Source of the DNA: DATIJJ01 sp039936115
Lineage (GTDB): Bacteria; Pseudomonadota; Gammaproteobacteria; DSM-16500
DNA: 26,581 bases
Assembly: GCA_039936115.1 (NCBI GenBank)
Contig: JBDTIZ010000238.1
Location: 1 to 26,581 of the forward strand
Direction: 5' to 3'
A program made the translations under genes and the position numbers. The notes beneath the pieces were generated by a model that saw nothing but the letters and a program-made list of their open reading frames with translations, was not told where the DNA came from and searched no databases. Position 1 is the first letter of the stretch. Each line of letters begins with the position of its first letter. This document shows positions 1-8,489 of this stretch, in pieces.

Positions 1-36
1 TACCGCGGCTTGTCCGCGGTATCCAGTCAACTTGGC
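1..36 (+). repeat. Interspersed palindromic repeat A, copy 1
   Basis: The core accgcggcttgtccgcggt (2-20) is a perfect 7-bp stem around a 5-nt loop and is followed by an invariant tail reading atccagtcaacttggc. The same unit recurs at 6423-6458, at 12252-12294 (opposite strand) and, truncated, at 13678-13695. A remnant resembling the end of repeat B (agcccttaca) follows at about 43-52. The copy may begin upstream of the window. Confidence 0.8.
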
Positions 37-79
37 CTTGATGAGCCCTTACATTTTATATTTCTTTTCTAGCCTAACC

Positions 80-88
80 TGCTAAAAT
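80..88 (+). promoter_or_regulatory. Possible mfd promoter, extended -10
   Basis: TGCTAAAAT is an extended -10 element (TGn plus TAAAAT) about 33 nt before the mfd ATG. No good -35 box is seen 17 bp upstream. The identical nonamer lies before the EamA transporter at 3737-3745, which makes chance less likely. Confidence 0.35.
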
Positions 89-120
89 ACCCCTCTTTTT
101 TCGTCTGATAGTAAAATACC

Positions 121-3100
121 ATGTCAATAGAAAACCCACTCAACCCACCCTTACCCGAAAAACCCGGCCAACGACTCACTTGGAGAAATTTACAAGGATC
201 AAGTCTGGGCTTAGCATTGAGTGCTGCAATCGCTGAAAGTCAAAAAACAGTAGTCATTATTACGCCTGACACACTCAGCGCAAATCGTCTTGAATATGAA
301 TTACAGTTTTTTCAACAGCAAGATGCATTACCCATTTTACAATTTCCGGATTGGGAAACGCTGCCATACGATTATTTTTCACCACACCAAGATATTATTT
401 CTGGCAGATTAGCTGCACTCTATAAATTGAGAACTTTGCAGCAAGGCGCAATCATCACACCCATTTCCACTTTGATGCACCGCGTTTGTCCTCGTGATTA
501 TTTGGCCGGTCATACTTTTCTACTCAGCCAACACGATAAATTAAATATTGAAAAAACTCGCCTTAGTTTAGAAAAAGCAGGTTATCGCTGTGTCAATCAA
601 GTCAGAGAACATGGCGAGTTTGCAGTGCGAGGTTCTATCCTTGATCTTTTTCCTATGGGCAGTGCGTTGCCTTATCGAATAGATTTATTCGATGATGAAA
701 TCGATTCAATCCGAACTTTTTTACCTGAGACGCAACGCTCACTCGAAAAAGTAGCAAAAATCGAATTGTTGCCTGCAAAAGAATTTCCCTTGACCGATGA
801 AGCGATCGAATATTTTCGTCAACAATGGCGCAGCCAATTCAGCGGAAATCCATTAAACTGTCCAGTCTATCAAGACATCACAGACGGCATATGCACACCT
901 GGCATTGAATACTATTTACCATTATTTTTTGAAACTACAGCAACACTTTTCGATTACTTACCAGAAAATAGTTTAATCATCAGCGTAGGCGACACTCACG
1001 CCAAAGCGGAAGAATTTTGGCAAGAAATCATGACGAGGTTTGAGCAAAGATCGCATGACATTACGCGGCCGTTATTATCGCCACAGCAAGTATTCATTCC
1101 AACGCAAGAAATTTTTAATCGTATTCAAAATTATTTAACGATTCGCGTGCAACCGATTTCTGCCGCTGTTGATGAAAAAAATACGGCTTATTTTGCAACT
1201 AAAACACCGCAAAATTTAACAGTTGATCATAGAGCCACAAAGCCTTTGCAAGAACTTGAGAATTTTCTAACGACATACTCAGGACGTGTTTTATTTTGTG
1301 CGGAAACAACAGGTCGACGTGAAGTGTTATTGCAATTGTTTAACACGACAAAAATGTACCCGAAACAATACAATACTTGGCAAGAATTTTTAGCCGATGA
1401 CACGCAATATGGCATAACAGTTGCACCACTCGAACAAGGCTTAAGTTTAGAAAATCCTAATATTACCTTGATTGCAGAAACGCAATTATTCGGCATGCGG
1501 ATTATGCAGCGTCGCCGTCGGAAAGAAACCGCGCAAGATATTGATGCGATCATAAAAGATTTAACCGAGCTACAAATAGGTGCGCCTATCGTTCATATCG
1601 ATCACGGTGTAGGACGTTTTCTTGGTTTGCAAACATTAAATGTCGGCGAACAATTAACAGAGTTTTTATGTATTGAATATGCAGGTGGCGATAAATTATA
1701 TGTGCCTGTTTCTTCTTTGCATTTGATTAGCCGCTACAGCGGCGTTGATCCTGAACATGCACCGTTAAATAAACTTGGTACGGAACAATGGCAGCGTGCG
1801 AAGCGAAAAGCTGCGGAACAAGTACGCGATGTGGCGGCTGAACTTTTAGAAATTTATGCACAACGCGATGCGGTGCCCGGTTTTGCATGCAAAGAACTGG
1901 ATGGACAATATACTGCATTTGCCGCAGCATTTCCTTTTGAAGAAACACCGGATCAACAGCAAGCCATCACTCAAGTGATTAAAGACATGAGTTCTGAAAA
2001 ACCTATGGATCGTTTAGTCTGTGGGGATGTGGGTTTTGGCAAAACTGAAGTCGCAATGCGCGCTGCATTTATCGCTGTGCAAAACGGTAAACAAGTTGCT
2101 GTCTTGGTACCCACTACATTACTCGCGCAACAACATTTTCAAAATTTTCAAGATCGTTTTGCTGATTGGCCGATTCAAATTGATGTAATGTCGCGTTTTA
2201 AATCTGCTAAAGAACTATCAAATGCAATTGAGCGCTTAGAGCAAGGTAAAATCGATATCATCATAGGTACGCATAAATTACTGCAAGAAAATATTAAATT
2301 TAAATCACTCGGATTATTAGTCATCGATGAAGAACATCGTTTTGGTGTGCGTCAAAAAGAACGTTTAAAATCCTTACGTTTAAATGCTGATATTTTAACG
2401 TTGACGGCGACACCCATTCCACGCACATTGAATATGGCATTTGCCGGAATTCGCGATCTATCGTTAATTGCAACACCGCCGTTACGTCGATTATCGATCA
2501 AAACATTTGTGCAGGAATATCAACATTCAGTTATTCAAGAAGCGTTGCTGCGGGAAATTTTACGTGGCGGTCAGGTTTATTTTTTACATAATGAAGTTGC
2601 AACCATAGAAAAAATGGGGCATGAATTAGAAAAATTAGTACCAGAAGCTCGTATCGGAATCGCTCATGGACAAATGCGCGAACGCGAACTTGAACAAGTG
2701 ATGTCGGATTTTTATCATCGACGTTTTAATGTGTTAGTTTGCAGTACGATTATTGAGAGCGGTATTGACGTGCCGTCTGCAAATACTATCGTGATTAATC
2801 GTGCGGATAAATTTGGTCTAGCACAGCTTCATCAATTACGCGGCCGGGTCGGACGATCCCATCATCAAGCTTATGCGTATTTATTAATTCCATCACACAA
2901 AACAATTACTGCAGATGCCACTAAACGATTAGATGCATTGGCATCACTAGAAGATTTAGGCGTGGGCTTTACGCTCGCAACACATGATATGGAAATTCGC
3001 GGCGCAGGTGAATTATTGGGTGAAGGTCAAAGTGGTAATATGCAAGCGATTGGCTTCACATTGTATATGGATTTATTATCGCGAGCGGTGGATGCTATTA

Positions 3101-3576
3101 AAGCGGGTAAAGAACCTGAATTAGATAATGTCGTACCACGCGGAACAGAAATTGACTTGCAAATTCCGGCGCTTATTCCAGAAAATTATTTGGCCGATGT
3201 TCATCTTCGTTTGCAATGTTACAAGAGAATTGCAAGCGCAAAAACAGTCAGTGATCTCGAGTACATTCAAGTTGAAATGATCGATCGTTTTGGTTTGCTG
3301 CCTGACCCTGCTAAAACTCTTTTTGCAGTGAGTGAGTTAAAACAAAGAGCTGAAGCACTTGGCATAGTAAAAATCGAAGCGAATAGCAAAAGTGGCAAAA
3401 TTGAGTTTAATGAGAAACCCAATATTGAACCGATTAAAATTATTCATCTTATACAGAAGCAATCAGCTAGCTTCCGTTTAGATGGACCGACGCGATTGCG
3501 ATTTAATTTGAATGCGCATGAGAGAAAGGATCGGATTGATTTGGTGGCGGAGATTTTAAATAAATTAGAAAATTGA
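121..3576 (+). CDS. mfd: Transcription-repair coupling factor Mfd
   Basis: Mfd is a cytoplasmic DNA translocase. It removes RNA polymerase stalled at template-strand lesions and recruits UvrA to start nucleotide excision repair. The protein has 1151 residues, close to the 1148 of E. coli. A UvrB-like N-terminal region is followed by the RNA-polymerase-interacting domain (about 490-560), then a RecG-like SF2 motor. That motor has Walker A GDVGFGKT (635-642), a DEEH Walker B (736-739), the TATPIPRT motif, and the IIESGIDVPSAN and QLRGRVGRS motifs. A C-terminal TRCF domain that masks UvrA binding closes the protein. The ATG at 121 is taken because the family N-terminus aligns; no clear Shine-Dalgarno sequence precedes it. 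It appears monocistronic, with repeats on both sides. Confidence 0.97.
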   Translation: MSIENPLNPPLPEKPGQRLTWRNLQGSSLGLALSAAIAESQKTVVIITPDTLSANRLEYELQFFQQQDALPILQFPDWETLPYDYFSPHQDIISGRLAALYKLRTLQQGAIITPISTLMHRVCPRDYLAGHTFLLSQHDKLNIEKTRLSLEKAGYRCVNQVREHGEFAVRGSILDLFPMGSALPYRIDLFDDEIDSIRTFLPETQRSLEKVAKIELLPAKEFPLTDEAIEYFRQQWRSQFSGNPLNCPVYQDITDGICTPGIEYYLPLFFETTATLFDYLPENSLIISVGDTHAKAEEFWQEIMTRFEQRSHDITRPLLSPQQVFIPTQEIFNRIQNYLTIRVQPISAAVDEKNTAYFATKTPQNLTVDHRATKPLQELENFLTTYSGRVLFCAETTGRREVLLQLFNTTKMYPKQYNTWQEFLADDTQYGITVAPLEQGLSLENPNITLIAETQLFGMRIMQRRRRKETAQDIDAIIKDLTELQIGAPIVHIDHGVGRFLGLQTLNVGEQLTEFLCIEYAGGDKLYVPVSSLHLISRYSGVDPEHAPLNKLGTEQWQRAKRKAAEQVRDVAAELLEIYAQRDAVPGFACKELDGQYTAFAAAFPFEETPDQQQAITQVIKDMSSEKPMDRLVCGDVGFGKTEVAMRAAFIAVQNGKQVAVLVPTTLLAQQHFQNFQDRFADWPIQIDVMSRFKSAKELSNAIERLEQGKIDIIIGTHKLLQENIKFKSLGLLVIDEEHRFGVRQKERLKSLRLNADILTLTATPIPRTLNMAFAGIRDLSLIATPPLRRLSIKTFVQEYQHSVIQEALLREILRGGQVYFLHNEVATIEKMGHELEKLVPEARIGIAHGQMRERELEQVMSDFYHRRFNVLVCSTIIESGIDVPSANTIVINRADKFGLAQLHQLRGRVGRSHHQAYAYLLIPSHKTITADATKRLDALASLEDLGVGFTLATHDMEIRGAGELLGEGQSGNMQAIGFTLYMDLLSRAVDAIKAGKEPELDNVVPRGTEIDLQIPALIPENYLADVHLRLQCYKRIASAKTVSDLEYIQVEMIDRFGLLPDPAKTLFAVSELKQRAEALGIVKIEANSKSGKIEFNEKPNIEPIKIIHLIQKQSASFRLDGPTRLRFNLNAHERKDRIDLVAEILNKLEN

Positions 3577-3617
3577 TATCAATAACTCTCTCCCTCTCCG
3601 TAAAAGAAAAAGCCCCT

Positions 3618-3708
3618 CCTCTCCTCCCACTGTATAGGGACAAGACATCGGTAACACCTTAAAATAGTGTTACCGATGTCCTGTCCCGATACAAGCGTGG
3701 GAAGAGAG
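3618..3708. repeat. Nested inverted repeat, possible MITE inside an older hairpin
   Basis: The inner arms 3637-3657 and 3667-3687 pair over 21 bp with one mismatch (gggacaagacatcggtaac and its complement) around a 9-nt loop. Four more flanking bases pair (gtat/atac). Outside these, ctctcctcccac (3619-3630) pairs with gtgggaagagag (3697-3708) with one mismatch. It fills most of the 203-bp gap between mfd and the EamA gene and contains no ORF. The inner arms look like the fused ends of an insertion sequence; I suspect an IS481-type end from memory but cannot confirm it. Confidence 0.7.
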
Positions 3709-3736
3709 GGAGTTTTAAGTCAATACATCATTTTCA

Positions 3737-3745
3737 TGCTAAAAT
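3737..3745 (+). promoter_or_regulatory. Possible promoter of the EamA transporter gene, extended -10
   Basis: TGCTAAAAT matches the element before mfd base for base and lies 34 nt before the ATG at 3780. The -35 region is weak. Confidence 0.35.
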
Positions 3746-3779
3746 AACTCACCATTTTATTTATACAGATAAAAAACCC

Positions 3780-4706
3780 ATGAAAATCAACAAACTAAGC
3801 TCACTCTCATTGCTTTTACTCCTAGGTTTCATCTGGGGAACGGGATATTCTATAGCCCGATTTGCTATGACCAATGGTGTTCCACCTTTAGGATATAGTT
3901 TTTGGCAATCACTTGGACCGGCTATTTTAATTGGCTTGCTCGCCTTTAAATCCAAACCTAACCTGCAACAATTATCCGTGTCACATCTACGCTATTATTT
4001 AATTTGTGGATTAACCGGCATAGTCATCCCCAACACTAATATGTATTTTGCCGCACCGCATTTGCCCGCAGGGTTGTTAGCCGTGATCGTGAACACTGTA
4101 CCCATCATCGCTTATCCGCTTGCATTATTCGCACGCGTTGAATCGTTCAGTTGGACGCGTTTTTTTGGTGTGATTTTCGCCTTGTGTGGCTTGATGTTAA
4201 TTATCTTGCCGAAAACCAGCTTACCGTCCGTCACTATGATTCCCTGGGCATTAGCCGTTTTATTGACGCCTTTATCTTTTGCATTTTGTTCGGTTTATAT
4301 CGCTCGTTTCCGTCCAGCCAATTCAAATTCCATCACTATTGCCGCAGGCACATTAATTTTTTCTAGTCTATTGTTATTGCCTTTGGTGTTATTCAATCAC
4401 AGTTTTTATCTGCTCCATTTCCCATTAACAACACCCGATAAGGTCATTGTGCTGGAAATTATTCTATCTAGCTTAGGATATATTATATTTTTCCAACTGA
4501 TTAAAATTGCTGGGCCCGTGTATTACAGTCTTGTTGATACTGTTGTCTCACTGACCGGTTTAATGTGGGGATATATGATTTTTCATGAAAAATTAAATCA
4601 ATGGACGGGCGCCGCAGTGTTATTAATTTTGTGCGCCTTGTTACTTGTGACAAAACGTCAGGCTGATATACAGAAAAAATTATCCACCCTGCCTGCAGAA
4701 GCCTAA
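3780..4706 (+). CDS. DMT superfamily transporter, EamA family
   Basis: This is a 308-residue inner-membrane protein with about ten hydrophobic segments in two five-helix halves, the size and shape of the EamA (DUF6) drug/metabolite transporter family. The first half starts with LLLLLGFIWGTGYSIARFAM, and its helix pair near NTNMYFAAPHLPAGLLAVIV is typical of the family. The second half ends with the YMIFHEKLNQWTGAAVLLI pattern and a short basic tail. Members export amino acids, nucleosides or other metabolites, but the substrate cannot be read from sequence. The ATG at 3780 has no clear Shine-Dalgarno sequence. The gene stands alone, with its own probable promoter and a terminator-like hairpin at the stop codon. 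Confidence 0.88.
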   Translation: MKINKLSSLSLLLLLGFIWGTGYSIARFAMTNGVPPLGYSFWQSLGPAILIGLLAFKSKPNLQQLSVSHLRYYLICGLTGIVIPNTNMYFAAPHLPAGLLAVIVNTVPIIAYPLALFARVESFSWTRFFGVIFALCGLMLIILPKTSLPSVTMIPWALAVLLTPLSFAFCSVYIARFRPANSNSITIAAGTLIFSSLLLLPLVLFNHSFYLLHFPLTTPDKVIVLEIILSSLGYIIFFQLIKIAGPVYYSLVDTVVSLTGLMWGYMIFHEKLNQWTGAAVLLILCALLLVTKRQADIQKKLSTLPAEA

Positions 4707-4725
4707 TGATTCTGCAGAGTTGTTT
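4693..4725 (+). terminator. Probable terminator at the end of the EamA gene
   Basis: CTGCAGAA (4693-4700) and TTCTGCAG (4710-4717) form a perfect 8-bp stem with a 9-nt loop that contains the TAA stop. The stem is followed by a broken T run (agttgtttt). The T tract is weak, so termination may be partial. Confidence 0.45.
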
Positions 4726-4788
4726 TCAAATATGTGTTAAAATGCACACAAAATAATTATTGCCAAATCCCGATGGAGTCAAAACCAT

Positions 4789-5415
4789 ATGCTCAAACGA
4801 TTCTTACCGCGGCAAGAAGGTTTTTTTAAATGCTTCCAAAAAACAGCTGACACGCTTGTTACTGCAACAACGCTATTTCATACCATGTTGCATAATCTTG
4901 ATAAACAGCAAGAATACGTTGATTCCATCCAAACCTACGAGCATGAAGCAGATCAGATTACACATCAGACGTTTGAGTTGCTGCATAAAACATTTATTAC
5001 GCCATTTGATCGTTACGATATTCACCAGCTCACTAGCGGTCTCGATGATATCTTAGATTTGATCAATCGCTGCGCGCAGCGCTTTCCCTTTTATCAATTA
5101 AAAAAAGTGCCGGATGAAATTATTAAGCTGGCTGAATTAAGCATGCAAGCCAGTAATTTATTGAATCGCGCTGTTTATCGCTTACATTCATTAAAAAAAT
5201 CCGATGAAATTTTACAATTCTGCGAAGAAATTGACAGAATAGAAAGTGAAGCACATCAAACCGTGTTAGCCGGTGAAAAAAAACTATTTCTAGAAGAAAA
5301 AGACTTTAAGCATTTTTTCAAGCTTAAAGAAATTTATGCACAAACCAAATTAGTTATTAACCGCTGCCAAGATGTTGCGAATATGATTAAAGGCATCGTA
5401 CTAGAGTACTCATAA
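4789..5415 (+). CDS. DUF47 (PhoU-like) protein, phosphate transporter accessory
   Basis: The 208-residue protein is almost entirely alpha-helical and charged. It carries the DUF47/TIGR00153 pattern: an N-terminal LPRQEGFFKCFQKTADTLV, an acidic EHEADQITHQTFELLHKTFI region, ITPFDRYDIHQLTSGLDDILDLI, and a helical C-terminus ending in CQDVANMIKGIVLEYS. Acidic E/DxxxD motifs in PhoU-like proteins bind metals. Such proteins are usually encoded next to PiT phosphate transporters and are thought to control them. Here the PiT gene starts 2 nt after this stop, so the two are almost surely co-transcribed and translationally coupled. GGAG at 4775-4778 lies 10 nt before the ATG. A TAAAAT -10 candidate lies at about 4735, but its -35 is poor. 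Confidence 0.9.
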   Translation: MLKRFLPRQEGFFKCFQKTADTLVTATTLFHTMLHNLDKQQEYVDSIQTYEHEADQITHQTFELLHKTFITPFDRYDIHQLTSGLDDILDLINRCAQRFPFYQLKKVPDEIIKLAELSMQASNLLNRAVYRLHSLKKSDEILQFCEEIDRIESEAHQTVLAGEKKLFLEEKDFKHFFKLKEIYAQTKLVINRCQDVANMIKGIVLEYS

Positions 5416-5417
5416 TT

Positions 5418-6416
5418 ATGCATACTGCCGTTATTTCATTAGTTGTTGTCACTGTGATTGTTGCGTTGATATTTGATTTTTTAAATGGCTTCCATGATGC
5501 AGCCAATTCAATTGCAACGATTGTGTCGACACGTGTGTTAAAACCACAATGGGCGGTTGTGTGGGCTGCTTTTTTTAACTTTATTGCCTTTTTGTTTTTT
5601 GGTTTACATGTTGCCAATACCGTAGGCACGGGCTTAATCGATCCTTCAATTGTCACAGTCAATTTGATTTTTTCAGCGTTAATTGGCGCAATCACCTGGA
5701 ATCTTTTTACCTGGTATTTTGGTTTGCCCTCAAGCTCATCACACGCATTAATTGGTGGATTATTAGGTGCGGGCATTGCTAAGGCCGGTTTTTCTTCACT
5801 GAAAATAGTGGGTATTTCAAAAGTGTTAGCTGCAATTGTAATCTCACCCTTATTGGGATTTATGCTGGGTTTGATCTTCATGTTCTTAATTGCAAAATTC
5901 TTGTTTAATTTTACACCGCATCGAATTGATGGCTTATTCCGTCATTTACAATTTATTTCTTCTGCATTTATCAGCTTAGGTCACGGCGGTAATGATGCGC
6001 AGAAAACCATGGGAATTATTGCAATCTTGTTATTTTCTGCAGGTCTACTCGGGGATAAATTTTATATTCCACTTTGGGTTATCGTTTCGTGTAATTTAGT
6101 GATCGCATTAGGCACTTTTTTTGGTGGCTGGCGCATTGTTAAAACCATGGGTATGAAAATTACTAAATTGAAACCGGTCGGTGGGTTTTGTGCGGAATCA
6201 GCGAGTGCGATTACTTTGTTTTTAGCAACAATATTAGGTATTCCCGTTTCAACCACACACACGATTACGGGTGCGATTGTGGGTGTTGGGACGTTGCATA
6301 GCTTTAATGCGGTACGTTGGGGTGTGGCGCGGAATATTGTTTGGGCTTGGATTTTAACGATCCCAGCGTCGGGACTCGTGGCAGCCGCAATTTGGGTGGT
6401 TTTATTTAGAGGCTAA
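5418..6416 (+). CDS. Low-affinity inorganic phosphate transporter, PiT family
   Basis: The 332-residue multi-pass inner-membrane protein imports phosphate, in this family usually as a metal-phosphate complex driven by the proton gradient. It carries both PiT signatures: GFHDAANSIAT in the first helix region (about residues 24-34) and GHGGNDAQKTMG in the second half (about 188-199). It also has the conserved SSSHALIGGLLGAG and PVSTTHTITGAIVG repeats, which reflect the internal duplication of the family. It is shorter than E. coli PitA (499 residues), matching the short bacterial PiT subgroup that pairs with DUF47 proteins. It follows the DUF47 gene by 2 nt, so start and stop are nearly coupled. 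It converges on rarA, with a 120-bp gap holding degenerate repeats. Confidence 0.94.
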   Translation: MHTAVISLVVVTVIVALIFDFLNGFHDAANSIATIVSTRVLKPQWAVVWAAFFNFIAFLFFGLHVANTVGTGLIDPSIVTVNLIFSALIGAITWNLFTWYFGLPSSSSHALIGGLLGAGIAKAGFSSLKIVGISKVLAAIVISPLLGFMLGLIFMFLIAKFLFNFTPHRIDGLFRHLQFISSAFISLGHGGNDAQKTMGIIAILLFSAGLLGDKFYIPLWVIVSCNLVIALGTFFGGWRIVKTMGMKITKLKPVGGFCAESASAITLFLATILGIPVSTTHTITGAIVGVGTLHSFNAVRWGVARNIVWAWILTIPASGLVAAAIWVVLFRG

Positions 6417-6422
6417 CTTTCT

Positions 6423-6458
6423 CCACGCGGCTTGTCCACGGTATCCAGTCAACTTGGC
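6423..6458 (+). repeat. Interspersed repeat A, degenerate copy 2
   Basis: The sequence matches copy 1 over the whole 36 bases apart from changes in the stem, where ccacgcgg and tccacgg no longer pair perfectly. The tail atccagtcaacttggc is intact. It lies between the convergent PiT and rarA genes. Confidence 0.75.
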
Positions 6459-6499
6459 GTCTGTTTTGATTTGTAAAAAAAATCTGTATTGATCTCGCA

Positions 6500-6534
6500 G
6501 GGCAAACACATGGTTAGCCCTTACAAAAGCATCC
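6500..6534 (+). repeat. Repeat B, single degenerate arm
   Basis: This matches the right arm of the full repeat B copies at 12385-12416 and 19945-19976 with several changes, ending in ttacaaaagcatcc as the 19945 copy ends in ctacaaaagcatcc. It retains a hairpin (agggc/gccct, extended with one mismatch). On the minus strand it lies just after the rarA stop and might help end transcription, but no T run follows directly. Confidence 0.6.
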
Positions 6535-6536
6535 GA

Positions 6537-7844
6537 TTATTTCTTTTTATCCTTCTCTCGCAACTGAGAAAGCTTTTCAGCAATTTTTAATTCCAGCCCG
6601 CGTGAAACCGGTTGGTAATAATTTTTTTTTGGCATTTCATCGGGAAAATAATTCTCACCTGCCGCGTAAGCATCCACTTCATCATGCGCATAACGGTATT
6701 TTTTTCCGTAACCCAACTCTTTCATCATTTTAGTCGGTGCATTGCGCAAATGCAGCGGTACGTCTAACGAACCATATTCAGCTGCATCGCGTTTTGCTTG
6801 ATTAAATGCAACATAAACCGCATTACTTTTCGGTGCCACCGCCAAATATACCAGCGCTTGCGCAAGTGCTAACTCGCCTTCTGGACTGCCTAATCGTTCA
6901 TACACATCATACGCATTCAGTGCAATTTCAAGTCCACGCGGATCCGCATTCCCAATATCCTCACTTGCCATACGCAAAATACGGCGTGCGATATACAAAG
7001 GATCGCAACCGCCATCAATCATGCGCGAAAACCAATATAAAGTAGCATCAGGCGATGAACCTCGCACCGATTTATGTAACGCTGAAATTTGATCGTAAAA
7101 CGCTTCGCCACCTTTATCAAAACGACGTAAATTTTGCTGAATCACTTCTGCCAGCAATTCTCTCGTCACAATGCTTTTATCATTTTTCTTTTCAGCAAAA
7201 TCAGTAATCACTTCCAATAAATTTAACACTTGACGCGCATCACCATCCGCAGCTTGCACTAATAATTGGCGTAATTCATTTGGAAATTCCAAGGATAAAT
7301 TTCCTAAACCTTTCTCTGTGTCTTGTAATGCATTCTCAATCACTTGCATTAATTCTTCGTCAGACAGACGTTTTAAAACATAAACACGCGCACGAGATAA
7401 CAATGCGTTATTTAATTCGAAAGAAGGATTTTCGGTGGTTGCGCCAATTAAAATAAGCGTGCCATCTTCAACGTAAGGCAAAAATGCATCTTGCTGCGAT
7501 TTATTAAAGCGATGGACTTCATCGACAAATAAAATGGTTGCTTGCTGTGTAGTTTCACGCGCACGTTTAGCCTCATCAACTACAGCACGAATATCTTTTA
7601 CGCCGGAAAAAACTGCAGAAATTTTTTCAAATCGCGCGTTAACTCGATTCGCCATCAATTGCGCAAGAGTGGTTTTGCCAGTACCTGGCGGCCCCCACAA
7701 AATCATCGAGTGCAACACACCTTGCTCAATCGCGCGGCGTAATGGTTTCCCTGGGCCCAATAAATGACTTTGTCCAACAAACTTATCAACTGACTCAGGA
7801 CGTATGCGTGCGGCTAACGGCTGAAATTCAACGTTTGGTTTCAT
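6537..7844 (-). CDS. rarA: Replication-associated recombination protein RarA (MgsA), AAA+ ATPase
   Basis: RarA acts at stalled replication forks, where it unwinds DNA ends and interacts with SSB. From the ATG at 7844 it has 435 residues, near the 447 of E. coli. Walker A GPPGTGKT (51-58), Walker B DEVH (108-111), sensor 1 GATTENPSFE (134-143) and the LLSRARVYVLK arginine-finger region lie in clamp-loader order. A C-terminal MgsA tetramerisation domain follows (SPDATLYWFSRMIDGG onward). Two upstream in-frame ATGs (7859, 7853) also exist. I prefer 7844 because MKPNVEFQPLAARIRP resembles the family start and GGA lies 8 nt upstream. Either choice overlaps the end of lolA, so translation is probably coupled in the ftsK-lolA-rarA cluster. 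Confidence 0.95.
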   Translation of the reverse strand: MKPNVEFQPLAARIRPESVDKFVGQSHLLGPGKPLRRAIEQGVLHSMILWGPPGTGKTTLAQLMANRVNARFEKISAVFSGVKDIRAVVDEAKRARETTQQATILFVDEVHRFNKSQQDAFLPYVEDGTLILIGATTENPSFELNNALLSRARVYVLKRLSDEELMQVIENALQDTEKGLGNLSLEFPNELRQLLVQAADGDARQVLNLLEVITDFAEKKNDKSIVTRELLAEVIQQNLRRFDKGGEAFYDQISALHKSVRGSSPDATLYWFSRMIDGGCDPLYIARRILRMASEDIGNADPRGLEIALNAYDVYERLGSPEGELALAQALVYLAVAPKSNAVYVAFNQAKRDAAEYGSLDVPLHLRNAPTKMMKELGYGKKYRYAHDEVDAYAAGENYFPDEMPKKNYYQPVSRGLELKIAEKLSQLREKDKKK

Positions 7845-8463
7845 CAATAACATCCACATGTGCAGGTGGTTTAAAAGTAAATGCTGAATCTGACAAGGTA
7901 GGATTTATCACAATGCGGCTAAAACGGATTAAAGTGACATGATCTAAATGATCTTGTAATTGCATTTGGGTAATTTCATTTTTTTGAAAACCCAACCTGA
8001 TCATCGCGAAAATGCTGCTTTTGTCTTTAGGCCGCAACACAAACCATTTTGTTGTTCCATTCTCATTCGAAGCTTGCACACGAAAATCTTTATCAAGGGT
8101 TGCATTCACACTACTTAGCAACAATGCAGGTGTTTCACCAGCCTCTTTCGTGAGATAACGAATTGTTAGTTGTTCAAGATCGGCATCATAAATCCAGACT
8201 CGTTTACCATTCGTTACAATCAATTGTGGATTGGGTTTAATCGTATCCCATCGAAATTTGCCCGGACGTTGCAAAGCCATTCGGCCTTGTGAATAACTAA
8301 TGGTTCGTCCCTTCGTGTCTTGAACGGTTTGATTAAAATTCGCCTGCATACTGCGAATATTATTTAATAATTGAGTCAATTCATCACTGGTAGGATCTGC
8401 ATAAATTGCACCGCTGAAAAAACATAACACTACAACAGATAACAGTTTGATGACACGAGTCAT
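7828..8463 (-). CDS. lolA: Outer-membrane lipoprotein carrier protein LolA
   Basis: LolA is a periplasmic chaperone. It takes lipoproteins released by the LolCDE ABC transporter and hands them to LolB at the outer membrane. The 211-residue precursor starts with a signal peptide (MTRVIKLLSVVVLCFFSGAIYA, probably cut before DP). The mature part shows the LolA pattern: LLNNIRSMQANFNQTV, then GRMALQRPGKFRWDT, NGKRVWIYDADLEQLTIRYL, and late strands ending in SDSAFTFKPPAHVDVI. AGGAG lies a few bases upstream of the ATG. The gene begins 26 nt after ftsK ends, and its last 17 bases overlap the start of rarA, so the three genes are likely one transcript. Confidence 0.95.
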   Translation of the reverse strand: MTRVIKLLSVVVLCFFSGAIYADPTSDELTQLLNNIRSMQANFNQTVQDTKGRTISYSQGRMALQRPGKFRWDTIKPNPQLIVTNGKRVWIYDADLEQLTIRYLTKEAGETPALLLSSVNATLDKDFRVQASNENGTTKWFVLRPKDKSSIFAMIRLGFQKNEITQMQLQDHLDHVTLIRFSRIVINPTLSDSAFTFKPPAHVDVIDETKR

Positions 8464-8489
8464 GTCATTCTCCTCTTATAGACGTAAAT

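Noticed and set aside
5387..5881. A 164-codon minus-strand frame across the DUF47/PiT junction
   Set aside because: Antisense to two well-supported genes, with a Lys/Thr-rich product typical of the reverse strand of a membrane protein gene.
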